Position numbers and translations under genes: made by a program
NCBI GenBank assembly: GCA_019423685.1
Contig: JAHZAY010000012.1
Span: 1-64,000, forward strand
Direction: 5' to 3'
From: Clostridiales bacterium
Lineage (GTDB): Bacteria > Bacillota > Clostridia > Oscillospirales > Ruminococcaceae
Length of the DNA: 64,000 bases
The notes under the pieces: generated by a model
Databases searched by the model: none
Told to the model about the DNA's origin: nothing
What the model saw: only the letters and a program-made list of their open reading frames with translations
Part shown: in pieces, positions 33,051-41,604 of the stretch
How positions within the stretch are numbered: the first letter of the stretch is position 1
Layout of the letters: each line of letters starts with the position of its first letter

Positions 33051-34001
33051 TTATTCCAGGTCAATCTTTGCATACAAAGGCTTGTCCTGTGCTTCGCTCG
33101 GCGCTGCGCTGCGCGGCACCTCGCTGCGGACATTCTCGTTGGAAGCAACCCGCTCTTCCTGACGGCGCTCACCTTTGTATCCGCCCTGGCGTGGCGGACG
33201 GCGGCGTCCTCCCTCGCCCTCTTCGCGGTTCTGATTCTGACGGAAAACATATGGCTTCTTCTCTGCGCCTTCTCTGTTTTCCTGTCCTTTATTGTCTCCC
33301 TGCGGACGGCGCGGACCGGAACGGCGGCCACCTTTATTGTATGGCTTCTTCTTGCCCTTATATCCACCGCTCTTCTTCACTGGATTGGTCGAGCTGATGA
33401 CAACCCGGCGATTTGGCTCCTCGCCGATCGACGAGGAGGTCGCTCCCTCAATGGTGGAGACGGTGGCATGGATGATGCGTCTCTCGTATGGGTTCATCGG
33501 CTCCAGCGTTACACTGCGTCCAGTGCGCACGACGTTGCGCGCCAGGCGCTTAGCCAGAGACTCCAGGGTCTTTTCCCTCTTCTCGCGGAAGTTGCCGCTG
33601 TCGATGGTGATGCGCATATAGTCCCCATCCAGGCGGTTGATTGCAAGGCTGGTCAGATACTGGATTGCATCAATGGTCTCGCCGCGGCGTCCAATGACAA
33701 ATCCCAGATCATCGCCCTGTAAAGTGACGTGCAGATTTTCCCCTTCCTGAGAGGACTCTGCGGTAAAGGACTGCGCACCCATCGCGCGCAGAATGGAGGA
33801 GATGTACTCCACTGCCATTTCGGCCTTGTCCTCCTTGACAAAGACACGCACCTTTGCCGGGTAGGTCTTTAAGCCAAACAATCCCTTTTTGGGCAGATCA
33901 ATGATCTCAAACTCCGCCTTTTCTCTGTCTACGTTCAGCTGATGGCAGCCCTCTTCGATGGCCAGATCAACTGTTTTTCCCGTTGCAATAATCTCTTTCA
34001 A
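33051..34001 (-). CDS. jag: RNA-binding protein Jag (KhpB)
   Basis: A 316-residue RNA-binding protein. N-terminal Jag_N domain (ATGKTVDLAIEEGCHQLNVD to PAKVRVFV, 1-55), KH-II domain with the GxxG-type loop VIGRRGETIDAIQYL (about 105-130), and R3H domain MNPYERRIIHATVSTIEGATSSSIGEEPNRRVVI (about 165-200). From about residue 205 there is a long disordered Arg/Gly/Gln-rich tail, beyond the usual Bacillus length. The start is TTG at 34001 with GGAGG 7 bases upstream. It is encoded next to yidC, as in most Firmicutes. Confidence 0.94.
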   Translation of the reverse strand: MKEIIATGKTVDLAIEEGCHQLNVDREKAEFEIIDLPKKGLFGLKTYPAKVRVFVKEDKAEMAVEYISSILRAMGAQSFTAESSQEGENLHVTLQGDDLGFVIGRRGETIDAIQYLTSLAINRLDGDYMRITIDSGNFREKREKTLESLAKRLARNVVRTGRSVTLEPMNPYERRIIHATVSTIEGATSSSIGEEPNRRVVISSTNPVKKSGGYKGKKKPYNKGGRRSGPRRPQGDNKGQENREGAEKKPYVFRQNQNREEGEGGRRRPPRQGGYKGERRQEERVASNENVRSEVPRSAAPSEAQDKPLYAKIDLE

Positions 34002-34041
34002 GCTGATACCTCCTCTGATAATCAGTGAAAAGTTGCTCCCG

Positions 34042-35082
34042 TTATTCCAAATCGTCGTCCGTTACTTCGGTATAGACGTCGCCGTACTTCTCTGCGTCCC
34101 GCTTTCTGGCGTCCGCCAACTTCTGACGATTGATCTCTTTCTGTTTCTTTGCGCGCTCTTTGGCTTCTGCATCGCCGGAACGTGCCTTTTTCTTTGCCTC
34201 AATGCGCTCCAATCTTTCCTGTTCGCGGCGCTCTTCCGCTTCCTGTTTGGCGCGCTCGGCCATCTCTTTTGGATTATAGAACTTGTTGAGCACAAAGGTC
34301 TGGATCATCATAAAGATGTTGGAGAAAATCCAGTACATACCGACACCGGCTGGAACCTGGAAAGCGATGTACAGCGACATCAGCGGAGAGATAAACATCA
34401 TGACCTTCATGCTGCTGGCGCCCGGGCCCTCCATTGCAGCAGGGTTATTGCGGATGGTGAGCCAAGAAGGAACAAATGCTGTAATACCAGACAAAATCGG
34501 GATCAATACCAGTGGAGTCAAAGACAGCGACGGTGTCTCGCCCAGATTGATGCCAAAGAAGTTCAGGTCAAAGGACTGAACTGCGCTGACAAAATCGTTG
34601 CCGAGCGCTGCATATGCTTCTGGATTTGCCTGGACAGAAGAGATGATGGCCGTCTGTGGGGAGTACCGGCTAAAAGCAACGCCCAAGCCCTTCATGATCT
34701 CGGTTGCCTGTGTGATGACATCCGAGCTGATGCCCAGGATGTGCTGCATCGGATTATAGATAACGTCGATCAGGCCGAACAGTACAAGCAGGGTGATGAG
34801 CATCGGCAGACATCCGCCGGCCGGGTTGTACTTCTCCCTCTGATAGAGCTTTTGCAGCTCCTCGTTCATCTTTGTCTGGTTTTTCGCATACATCTTCTGA
34901 ATTTCCTGCATCTGTGGTTGGATGGCAGCCATCTTTGCAGAAGACTTCTGCTGCTTGACGGACAGCGGCACCAAAACCAGTCTGACAAGCAGGGTAAACA
35001 GGATCAGTGCCCAACCGTAGCTGTGCAGGATGTTGTACAGCAGGCGCATGATCAATCCTAACGGATAACCAAGAATATTCAT
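34042..35082 (-). CDS. yidC: Membrane protein insertase YidC
   Basis: A 346-residue Oxa1/YidC-family insertase. After MNILGYPLGLIMRLLYNIL come five predicted spans; the conserved cytoplasmic loop VLVPLSVKQQKSSAKMAAIQPQMQEIQKMY (about 35-65) contains basic and coiled-coil residues. The C-terminal 90 residues are a highly charged tail typical of YidC2 forms that bind ribosomes. There is no lipobox, unlike SpoIIIJ of Bacillus. GGAGG precedes the start at 35082 by 6 bases. Confidence 0.95.
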   Translation of the reverse strand: MNILGYPLGLIMRLLYNILHSYGWALILFTLLVRLVLVPLSVKQQKSSAKMAAIQPQMQEIQKMYAKNQTKMNEELQKLYQREKYNPAGGCLPMLITLLVLFGLIDVIYNPMQHILGISSDVITQATEIMKGLGVAFSRYSPQTAIISSVQANPEAYAALGNDFVSAVQSFDLNFFGINLGETPSLSLTPLVLIPILSGITAFVPSWLTIRNNPAAMEGPGASSMKVMMFISPLMSLYIAFQVPAGVGMYWIFSNIFMMIQTFVLNKFYNPKEMAERAKQEAEERREQERLERIEAKKKARSGDAEAKERAKKQKEINRQKLADARKRDAEKYGDVYTEVTDDDLE

Positions 35083-35172
35083 CGAAAACCTCCATTCTGC
35101 ACCCGTGCGCACAAACGGCAACAGGTGCTTTTGCCCGGCGGGGCATTTCTGGTGTAGGCATCTGCCCGCCTT

Positions 35173-35430
35173 TTACAGGCTGTGGTATTTTCTGCCCCTT
35201 TCCTTTTTACCGGGCAGTTTTTCGGGGACCGGGTCATAGCCCCCAGGATGAAAAGGATGGCACTTTAAGATGCGCCGCAGCGCAAGATATCCTCCCTTAA
35301 TTGCACCAAACCGTTCAATTGCCGTAAAGGCATAGGACGAACAGGTTGGGTAAAACCGACAGCAGGGCATAAACAGCGGAGAGATACACTTCTGATAAAA
35401 CCGAATGAGCAAAAGCATCAGGTACTTCAT
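35173..35430 (-). CDS. yidD: Membrane protein insertion factor YidD
   Basis: An 85-residue protein with the family core LIRFYQKCISPLFMPCCRFYPTCSSYAFTAIERFG and HPFHPGGYDPVP. The Cys-rich centre and terminal GGYDPVP are diagnostic. It lies between rnpA and yidC, its standard position, and is thought to help YidC-dependent membrane insertion. Confidence 0.96.
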   Translation of the reverse strand: MKYLMLLLIRFYQKCISPLFMPCCRFYPTCSSYAFTAIERFGAIKGGYLALRRILKCHPFHPGGYDPVPEKLPGKKERGRKYHSL

Positions 35431-35501
35431 CTTTTTTCCCCTTTCTCTCCCTTTCCTTTGGTTCTCTTCTTAATAATAATATGGAAGAAAACCTCCTGCC
35501 T

Positions 35502-35894
35502 TTATCCTTGCGGTGTGGATGGCTCCTTTTTCTTCTTCACCGTGGACCCTTTTTTGGCCTTGTCCGGTTTGGTAAGGCTCATAATCTGTTTTTTCATCAC
35601 CGGCACAAGCTCGCTGGACTTTGCCTGCGCAGTTTTTGCCCTTGCAACAAAGACAAAATCCCACCCCTGCCCAATCTGTGGCTGCACCTCAGAAAAGGCC
35701 GCGCGGATGATGCGCTTGCAGCGATTGCGGCAGACGGCCTTGCCGATCTTTTTGGTGGCGGTGATGCCAATCCGGTTGCGGCCAAGGCGGTTTTTGCAGG
35801 CATAGGTGACAATGAGCGGATGGACTGCACTGCTTCCTTTAAAATAAAGGCGCCTGAATTCCTTATTCAGCTTTAAGGTCGTCTTCTTGTTCAA
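35502..35894 (-). CDS. rnpA: Ribonuclease P protein component
   Basis: A 130-residue basic protein that assists the RNase P RNA in tRNA 5' processing. The family signature GKAVCRNRCKRIIREAF-like segment (GKAVCRNRCKRIIRAAF) is at about residues 60-76. The C-terminal 30 residues are Lys-rich. A TTG start at 35894, preceded by GGAGG 7 bases away, gives the family's usual N-terminus (NKKTTLKLNKEFRRLYFKG). Confidence 0.95.
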   Translation of the reverse strand: MNKKTTLKLNKEFRRLYFKGSSAVHPLIVTYACKNRLGRNRIGITATKKIGKAVCRNRCKRIIRAAFSEVQPQIGQGWDFVFVARAKTAQAKSSELVPVMKKQIMSLTKPDKAKKGSTVKKKKEPSTPQG

Positions 35895-36077
35895 GGCTTG
35901 TCCTCCATCCCGCGATAATAGGTAAAAAGAAAGACCACTTATCGGGATAAGTGGCCTGCTTATTCTGGAATGAAACATGGAAGGCAGAATAAACAGAGCC
36001 TATTCCCTGTTTCCTCCCGGCATTCCCGCACAGAATGCGCTGGATATTGAACGGCCAACAAAGCAGCCGAACAGGAA

Positions 36078-36212
36078 CTAGTAGGTCAGCTGCTTTCTGC
36101 CTTTTGCTCTTCTGCGGGCAAGAACTTTACGGCCGTTTCTGGTAGACATTCTCTTTCTGAAGCCGTGCTCTTTCTTTCTCTGAAGCTTCTTTGGCTGATA
36201 GGTTCTGAACAT
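36078..36212 (-). CDS. rpmH: Ribosomal protein L34
   Basis: A 44-residue very basic protein: MFRTYQPKKLQRKKEHGFRK at the start, then RMSTRNGRKVLARRRAKGR and ending KQLTY. The sequence is the universal L34 pattern. GGGAGTG precedes the ATG by 9 bases. It is the first gene of the leftward origin operon rpmH-rnpA-yidD-yidC-jag. Confidence 0.98.
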   Translation of the reverse strand: MFRTYQPKKLQRKKEHGFRKRMSTRNGRKVLARRRAKGRKQLTY

Positions 36213-36737
36213 TCTCTTTCACTCCCTTCAAGACGAAACCTTACAGAATAGAATTATAGACAAAATCTTTGAAAAAGTCAAGAGATAAGCGGCTCTTTTC
36301 TGATTCCAGCCGTTCTAATCTGCACCAGTAAAGCCCCTTACAAGATCAGCCGCGACAGCCTTTACAAAAAACAACAAAAAATTCAGCCGGAAACTGTGTA
36401 GGTTTCTTTGTGAAAAGCGGTGGAAAGCTCTTGAAAAGTTGACAAGGTGTATGGTAAAATAAGTGGTGTAAAAACCGTTGAAAAATTATTTTTCACCCGC
36501 TTTTCATTTATTTTCCCGGTACTTCTCAACCTGTTTTGCACAGTTTTAAAAAGAAGTGGATTAGCTGTTTGTAAGCAGTGTAAACCGGCATAAAAACCGT
36601 GAAACAAAAATGCATAAGTATTCATTCCCTGCTTTTTTACCTTTATAAGCGGGGATTTTGCTGTCTCTTTGTGCTTTTGGGAGTTTGGCACAAAACCGCC
36701 ATGCATTTGTGTGTCGAAATAAAGAAGGGAACGAGCT
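36213..36737. promoter_or_regulatory. rpmH-dnaA divergent region
   Basis: It holds the rpmH promoter and a likely dnaA promoter (TTGAAA 36431-36436, 18 bases, TAAAAT 36455-36460). One relaxed DnaA box, TTTTGCACA, lies at 36534-36542 and a near match, TTTTTCACC, at 36489-36497. Two related motifs, TGTAAAAACCGTTGAAAA (from 36467) and GGCATAAAAACCGTGAAAC (from 36587), recur upstream of gyrB. A secondary origin element is possible, but no unwinding element is seen here. Confidence 0.6.
36253..36281 (-). promoter_or_regulatory. rpmH promoter
   Basis: Minus strand TTGACT, 17 bases, TATAAT, about 40 bases upstream of rpmH. Confidence 0.85.
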
Positions 36738-38129
36738 ATGGAATCATTTAAGGAATTGTTTGAGATGGTCAAGGAGTACACGCGGCAGTACGTCATTGAC
36801 TCCAAAGAGCTGTCTGAAATCGCCTACCAGGTGTGGATCAAAAGCCTGGAGCCGGTCAGCTTTGACGGCCATACCGCCGTGCTGTACATCAAGGCCGAGT
36901 TTATGAAAAAGATTGTCGAGGAAAAATATCTGGACCTCTTGACGCGTGCCTTTGAGGCGGTCGTCGGTTTCCCTGTCAAAATTGAGATTCTCTGCGAAAC
37001 CTCCGGCCAAACCGAAAAGAAGGAGGGCTCTTCCGCATCAATTCAAACCTCCGGTCCCTCTGCCGTACTGCCCTCCTACAGCCAAGAAGAGATCGAGATG
37101 AACAGCCAGGGCGGCGAATATGAGTACACCTTTGCCACCTTTATTGTGGGCAGCTCCAACAAATTTGCCCAAGCTGCCTGCCGCGCCGTCGCGCAAAATC
37201 CCGCCAGTGCCTACAACCCGCTGTTTATCTATGGCGGTTCGGGACTTGGAAAGACCCACCTGCTCTACGCCATCGCCAGCGAGATCAAGGAGAGCCGCCC
37301 CAAAACCAACGTCATCTACGTCAAGGGCGAGGAGTTTACCAACGAGCTGATTGCCGCCATTGGAAATGAATCCACCCAGGAGTTTCACGACAAATACCGC
37401 CAAGCAGACGTCCTTCTGGTCGACGATATCCAGTTTATCGGCGGCAAAGAGAGCACCCAGGAGGAGTTCTTCCACACCTTCGACTCTCTCTATCAGGACA
37501 ATAAACAGATCGTTTTGACCTCCGACCGACCGCCAAAAGAGATCAAAACCCTCGAAGAGCGGCTGCGCACCCGCTTTGAATGGGGACTGATCGCGGACAT
37601 TCAGCCACCGGATTTTGAGACCCGCATCGCCATCATCAAGCGCAAGGCGGAGCTGCTGGATTTGGAAATCCCGAGCATCGTCGAGGAGTACATCGCAAAC
37701 CACGTCAAAAACAACATCCGGCAACTCGAGGGAGTTGTCAAAAAGCTCAACGCCTACAACAAACTCGCGCAGACCCCTCCCTCTATTCTGCTGGCACAGA
37801 GTGCCATCCGCGAAATCCTCACCGACAACCAGCCAATTCCGGTCACCGTCGAGCGGATCATCTCGGAGGTTGGCCGCACCTTTGGCGTCAGCCCGGAGGA
37901 CATCCGCTCCTCCAAGCGCTCCTCCCAGATCTCCAATGCGCGCCAGATCGCGATGTATGTCATCCGGGAAATTACCCAAATGTCGATGGCCGCGATCGGC
38001 AACGAATTTGGCGGCCGCGACCACTCCACCGTCGTCTACGCCACCAGCCAGGTGGTCAAAAACATGAAGCAGGACACCAAATATAAGGAGACGGTCGAGG
38101 ACATCATTAAAAATATACGCGACGCATAG
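36738..38129 (+). CDS. dnaA: Chromosomal replication initiator DnaA
   Basis: A 463-residue AAA+ initiator. Domain I is at 1-75, an acidic/polar linker at about 95-125, and the AAA+ domain includes YTFATFIVGSSNKFAQAACRAVA, Walker A GGSGLGKTHLLYAI and Walker B VLLVDDIQFI. The C-terminal DNA-binding domain IV (about 345-463) has the signature GNEFGGRDHSTVVYA. AGAAGGGA precedes the ATG. It is the first gene of the rightward arm. Confidence 0.98.
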   Translation: MESFKELFEMVKEYTRQYVIDSKELSEIAYQVWIKSLEPVSFDGHTAVLYIKAEFMKKIVEEKYLDLLTRAFEAVVGFPVKIEILCETSGQTEKKEGSSASIQTSGPSAVLPSYSQEEIEMNSQGGEYEYTFATFIVGSSNKFAQAACRAVAQNPASAYNPLFIYGGSGLGKTHLLYAIASEIKESRPKTNVIYVKGEEFTNELIAAIGNESTQEFHDKYRQADVLLVDDIQFIGGKESTQEEFFHTFDSLYQDNKQIVLTSDRPPKEIKTLEERLRTRFEWGLIADIQPPDFETRIAIIKRKAELLDLEIPSIVEEYIANHVKNNIRQLEGVVKKLNAYNKLAQTPPSILLAQSAIREILTDNQPIPVTVERIISEVGRTFGVSPEDIRSSKRSSQISNARQIAMYVIREITQMSMAAIGNEFGGRDHSTVVYATSQVVKNMKQDTKYKETVEDIIKNIRDA

Positions 38130-38139
38130 CCAAAACAGA

Positions 38140-38172
38140 GGGTGCTTTTTGATCAAAAGCACCCCTTCTTTT
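38140..38172 (+). terminator. Terminator of dnaA
   Basis: Perfect 10-bp stem GGGTGCTTTT / AAAAGCACCC with a five-base loop, followed by CTTCTTTTTCT, 10 bases after the dnaA stop. Confidence 0.75.
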
Positions 38173-38773
38173 TCTCCTTTTGTCTGTGGAAAATCTGTTC
38201 TATGTGCATTTTTTGTCCCTTTTTCCCCGCAAGGACAGCTTTTCACATTCCACCTCTTTTCACCCAGCCTCCTCTCTCTTTTTTCACCGCCCTTTCTTTC
38301 CCCTCTTCCCTCCACCATCTTTCCACTTTTTCAACGAAGTTTTCAACTCTTTTCCTCACCCTCTTTTGGGATTTCCACTTTTCCCAAAAATTCCCCTCTC
38401 GTTTTCCCGCCCCTGCAACTTTGTTTTAGGGCTTTATGATGCGGTTTTTGGGAGCTATCAACAAATCCACTGCCCCTACTACTATTACTATATTTTATAT
38501 CTTTATTCTCCTATCCACTCCATCCTCTTTTTGTGCCTGGGAAAAATTGCAGAGTCAAAAAGAGGATCCTGCTAAATATGACGCTGCATTGCAAAGAGGC
38601 TGCAAATTGATTTCATTTTGCAAAGAAAAAATGTTCTTATCTTCAAAATCCCCCGTCCGCCCGTGGCGGACACCATAAAATCCTTTGCCAGAAAACCAAA
38701 ATATGCTATAATACAAACTATAGATTTATTGCACATCGATCTTATCTGCATGCGATAAGGAGGACATCCCACC
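38173..38773. other. Candidate replication origin oriC (dnaA-dnaN gap)
   Basis: No gene fits these 600 bases. DnaA-box-like sites: TTTTCCACA on the minus strand (38193-38185), CTTTCCACT (38319-38327), ATTTCCACT (38371-38379), AAATCCACT (38463-38471), CTATCCACT (38511-38519). The box at 38463 is followed by GCCCC and then CTACTACTATTACTA (38476-38490), which on the other strand reads as five 3'-GAT/AAT DnaA trios, leading into A/T-rich TATTTTATATC. This order (box, G/C stretch, trios, A/T-rich) is the bacterial unwinding element described for B. subtilis. The first 250 bases are strongly pyrimidine-rich on the plus strand. Confidence 0.75.
38685..38712 (+). promoter_or_regulatory. dnaN promoter
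   Basis: TTGCCA, 16 bases, TATAAT, about 60 bases upstream of dnaN. Confidence 0.7.
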
Positions 38774-39880
38774 ATGAAATTTATCTGTGAAAAGGAACCG
38801 CTCGTCGAGGCGGTCTCCAATGTGGCGCGTGCGACCAGCGCCAAATCTCCAATCCCCGCGCTGGAGGGCATACTGCTTTCGGCAAAGGACGGGCAGCTGC
38901 AGCTGACCGGCTACGACCTGGAACTGGGCATCGTCACCACCATCGAGGCCAAAACCGAGCAGACAGGACAGCTGATCCTCTCTGCAAAGCTGTTGCAGGA
39001 CATCATTCGACGCATCCCGGCGGACACTGTCTGCATCTCTTCGGATGAGAGCAACCTCGCCACCATCCACGGCGGCGTTTCGGAATTTACCATTCCGGGA
39101 TTGGACGCGGAGGAATACCCGGAGCTGCCAAACTTTGAGCAGGAGTCCGACCTTGTACTCAAACAGGGCGCACTCAAATCGATGATCGACCAGACCCTCT
39201 TTGCCATCGCAACCAGCGACTCTAAACCGGTGCACACCGGCTCGCTGTTCGATGTCAAGGACTCCTGCGTCACCTTGGTTTCGGTCGACGGATACCGCCT
39301 GGCGCTGCGCCGCGAACCGATTGTGTCCGATCAGACCACCCGCTTTGTCGTGCCGGGAAAGACCCTTTCAGAGATTTCCAAGCTGCTGCGCAATGAGGAT
39401 GATGAGGCGTATCTCGCCATCTCCCAAAAGCACATCGTCTTTCGCATTGGCGGATATTATGTAGTGTCTCGCCTGCTTGAGGGCGAATTCCTCGACTACA
39501 ACGCAGCCATTCCGAAGGTCAGCAAGACCACCGTCAAGGTCAACACCCGCAGTTTGACCGACGCAGTCGAGCGCACCTCGCTGCTGATTTCGGACAGGCT
39601 GCGCAGCCCCATTCGCCTTGCGGTGATGGAAAACAAGGTGCAGCTCAACTGCTCGACTTCGATGGGCAAGGCCCACGACGAGGTGGAGTGCGAGATGTCC
39701 GGCGAGCCGGTGAGCATGGGCTTTAACAACAAATATCTGCTCGATGCGCTCAAGGCTTCCGACTGCGATATGGTCAAATTGGAGATTAACGGCGCACTTT
39801 CCCCAATGCGCATTCTGCCGCTGGAGGGAGAGAGCTTTCTGTTTTTGGTATTGCCAGTGAGGGTGAAAAACGATGACTAA
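38774..39880 (+). CDS. dnaN: DNA polymerase III sliding clamp (beta subunit)
   Basis: A 368-residue ring-forming clamp with three similar domains. It begins MKFICEKEPLVEAVSNVARA, and ends in ILPLEGESFLFLVLPVRV, equivalent to the conserved 'MPMR' terminus. AAGGAGGACATCCCACC precedes the ATG. It overlaps the next gene by 8 bases. Confidence 0.97.
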   Translation: MKFICEKEPLVEAVSNVARATSAKSPIPALEGILLSAKDGQLQLTGYDLELGIVTTIEAKTEQTGQLILSAKLLQDIIRRIPADTVCISSDESNLATIHGGVSEFTIPGLDAEEYPELPNFEQESDLVLKQGALKSMIDQTLFAIATSDSKPVHTGSLFDVKDSCVTLVSVDGYRLALRREPIVSDQTTRFVVPGKTLSEISKLLRNEDDEAYLAISQKHIVFRIGGYYVVSRLLEGEFLDYNAAIPKVSKTTVKVNTRSLTDAVERTSLLISDRLRSPIRLAVMENKVQLNCSTSMGKAHDEVECEMSGEPVSMGFNNKYLLDALKASDCDMVKLEINGALSPMRILPLEGESFLFLVLPVRVKNDD

Positions 39881-40094
39881 CACAGAACAGGTACAAATCA
39901 CGACCGAATTTATTAAATTGGACTCCTTTTTAAAGTATGCGGGACTGACCGATACCGGCGGCCAGGCAAAGGAATTGGTGCTGGAAGGCAAAGTGAAGGT
40001 CAACGGCGAGGTCTGCACCATGCGGGGCAAAAAGATCCGCCCCGGGGATTTGGTGGAAGTGCAGGGCCGCTGCTTTGAGGCAGTTGCCGGATAA
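39873..40094 (+). CDS. yaaA: S4-domain RNA-binding protein YaaA/RlbA-like
   Basis: A 73-residue protein consisting of a single S4 fold: FIKLDSFLKYAGLTDTGGQAKELVLEGKVKVNGEVCTMRGKKIRPGD. Its place between dnaN and recF is conserved across Firmicutes. The B. subtilis protein has been linked to 50S ribosome assembly. The start lies within the dnaN 3' end, implying coupled translation. Confidence 0.95.
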   Translation: MTNTEQVQITTEFIKLDSFLKYAGLTDTGGQAKELVLEGKVKVNGEVCTMRGKKIRPGDLVEVQGRCFEAVAG

Positions 40095-40112
40095 GGCAGG
40101 GAGGAAAGGCCA

Positions 40113-41252
40113 GTGAAGCTTGTTGCGATGGAACTGCACGATTTTCGCAATATTGCCTCTTTGCAGTTGCAGGCGTCAGAGCAGGTCAACGTCATCCACG
40201 GGGAAAACGCGCAGGGAAAAACCAACCTCATCGAGGCCATCTGGCTTTTTACCGGGGATAAGAGCTTTCGCGGCGCAAAGGACCGGGAGATGATCCGCTT
40301 CGGGCAGAATCGCTGCAGCGTCGCGGTCACCTTCTCGGATTCGGTGCGGCAGGAGTCGGCCAAGATCGAACTGTTCGCACCGGAAGCGGCCGCAGGGGGA
40401 GAAAAGCGCACCAAATCGGTGCAGCTCAACGGCGTGCCGCTTGAGAGCGCTGCAGAGCTTGCGGGCACATTTTACGCGGTGGTTTTTTCTCCCGCACACC
40501 TCTCTTTGGTGCGGGAGGGGCCTGCCTTTCGGCGCAAATTTTTGGATACGGCGATCGCCCAGCTGATGCCCAAATATGGCTATTATCTGCGGGAGTATCA
40601 GCGCATCCTGTTGCAGCGCAACACCCTGCTCAAGGACCTTGTGCAGTTTCCTCAGCTGCGCGACACGATGGATGTCTGGGAGGAGTCTTTGGCAAAGGCC
40701 GCCGCTGCGGTGGCCTTTTGCCGGGCAAGATATGTCGAGCGCATCTGCCCGAAGGTGGCGCAGGTGTATGAGGGCATCTCCTCCGGACGGGAGACGATGA
40801 ATCTAAAATATCAGTGCGGGCTGCCGGATGCCCATCAGTACCCGCGGGAGCAGCTGCGCGCGTTCTATTTGGAACAGCTGCGCCGCGACCGCGAGAGCGA
40901 CATCCAGCACGGCAGCACCCGCTGCGGTCCGCATAGAGACGATCTGGAAATTTTGGTCAACGGCATGCCGGCGAGGCTGTACGGCTCGCAGGGACAGCAG
41001 CGCAGCAGCGTTTTGGCGATGAAGATGGCTGAATGCAGCATGGTCGAAGAGACTACGGGGGAAGCACCCATCGTTCTGCTGGATGACGTCATGAGCGAGC
41101 TGGACGCCGGGCGAAGGGACTATCTGCTCAACCATCTGGAAAATCGACAGGTGTTTGTCACCTGCTGCGACGATGAGAGCTTTCGGCAGATGCAAAGTGG
41201 ACGCAGCTTCTTAATCGAAGGCGGACAGCTGCAAAAGATTGAGGATTTTTAG
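40113..41252 (+). CDS. recF: DNA replication and repair protein RecF
   Basis: A 379-residue SMC-like ATPase for gap repair with RecO/RecR. Walker A HGENAQGKTNLIEAI (about 30-44), a signature-type region YGSQGQQRSSVLAMKMAE (about 290-307) and Walker B APIVLLDDVMSELD (about 315-330). It starts with GTG at 40113, with GGGAGG 8 bases upstream. Confidence 0.97.
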   Translation: MKLVAMELHDFRNIASLQLQASEQVNVIHGENAQGKTNLIEAIWLFTGDKSFRGAKDREMIRFGQNRCSVAVTFSDSVRQESAKIELFAPEAAAGGEKRTKSVQLNGVPLESAAELAGTFYAVVFSPAHLSLVREGPAFRRKFLDTAIAQLMPKYGYYLREYQRILLQRNTLLKDLVQFPQLRDTMDVWEESLAKAAAAVAFCRARYVERICPKVAQVYEGISSGRETMNLKYQCGLPDAHQYPREQLRAFYLEQLRRDRESDIQHGSTRCGPHRDDLEILVNGMPARLYGSQGQQRSSVLAMKMAECSMVEETTGEAPIVLLDDVMSELDAGRRDYLLNHLENRQVFVTCCDDESFRQMQSGRSFLIEGGQLQKIEDF

Positions 41253-41269
41253 ACAAGGGAGGCAAAGGG

Positions 41270-41563
41270 ATGTACCTGCATTTGGGACAGGATGTCGTGG
41301 TGCGCAGCCGCGATATCATCGGCATCTTTGACATCGAAAACACCTCCGTCTCCAAGATCACAAAGGAGTATCTGGGGGGAAAAGAGAAGGAGCACAGGGT
41401 GGTCAATGTTTCTTCGGAACTGCCAAAATCCTTTATTGTCTGCTCGGATGGCGCACGTTTGGGAGAAGGGGAGATCACCGTCTATATCTCCCAAATTTCC
41501 TGCTCCACGCTAAAAAAGCGCAGTGGGTTTGTGCAGCGGCTGGGAAACGCAAAGGAGCAATAG
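41270..41563 (+). CDS. remB: RemB-like regulator (DUF370, YaaB)
   Basis: A 97-residue protein beginning MYLHLGQDVVVRSRDIIGIFDIENTS, the DUF370/RemB signature; in B. subtilis yaaB (remB) occupies this same place between recF and gyrB. RemA/RemB act on biofilm matrix gene expression in Bacillus; the role outside that genus is uncertain. GGGAGG precedes the ATG by 7 bases. Confidence 0.9.
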   Translation: MYLHLGQDVVVRSRDIIGIFDIENTSVSKITKEYLGGKEKEHRVVNVSSELPKSFIVCSDGARLGEGEITVYISQISCSTLKKRSGFVQRLGNAKEQ

Positions 41564-41572
41564 AGAAAAGGG

Positions 41573-41604
41573 AAAACCGCAGGTAAAATACCTGCGGTTT
41601 TTTT
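41573..41604 (+). terminator. Terminator after remB
   Basis: Perfect 13-bp stem AAAACCGCAGGTA / TACCTGCGGTTTT with an AAA loop and T run. It ends the dnaN-yaaA-recF-remB transcript. Confidence 0.93.

Noticed and set aside
32810..33397. Open frames on the plus strand in the pyrimidine-rich tract
   Set aside because: Products are Phe/Ser/Pro/Leu repeats caused by base composition.
37038..38318. A 426-codon open frame antisense to dnaA
   Set aside because: It covers an unmistakable dnaA on the other strand and crosses its terminator.
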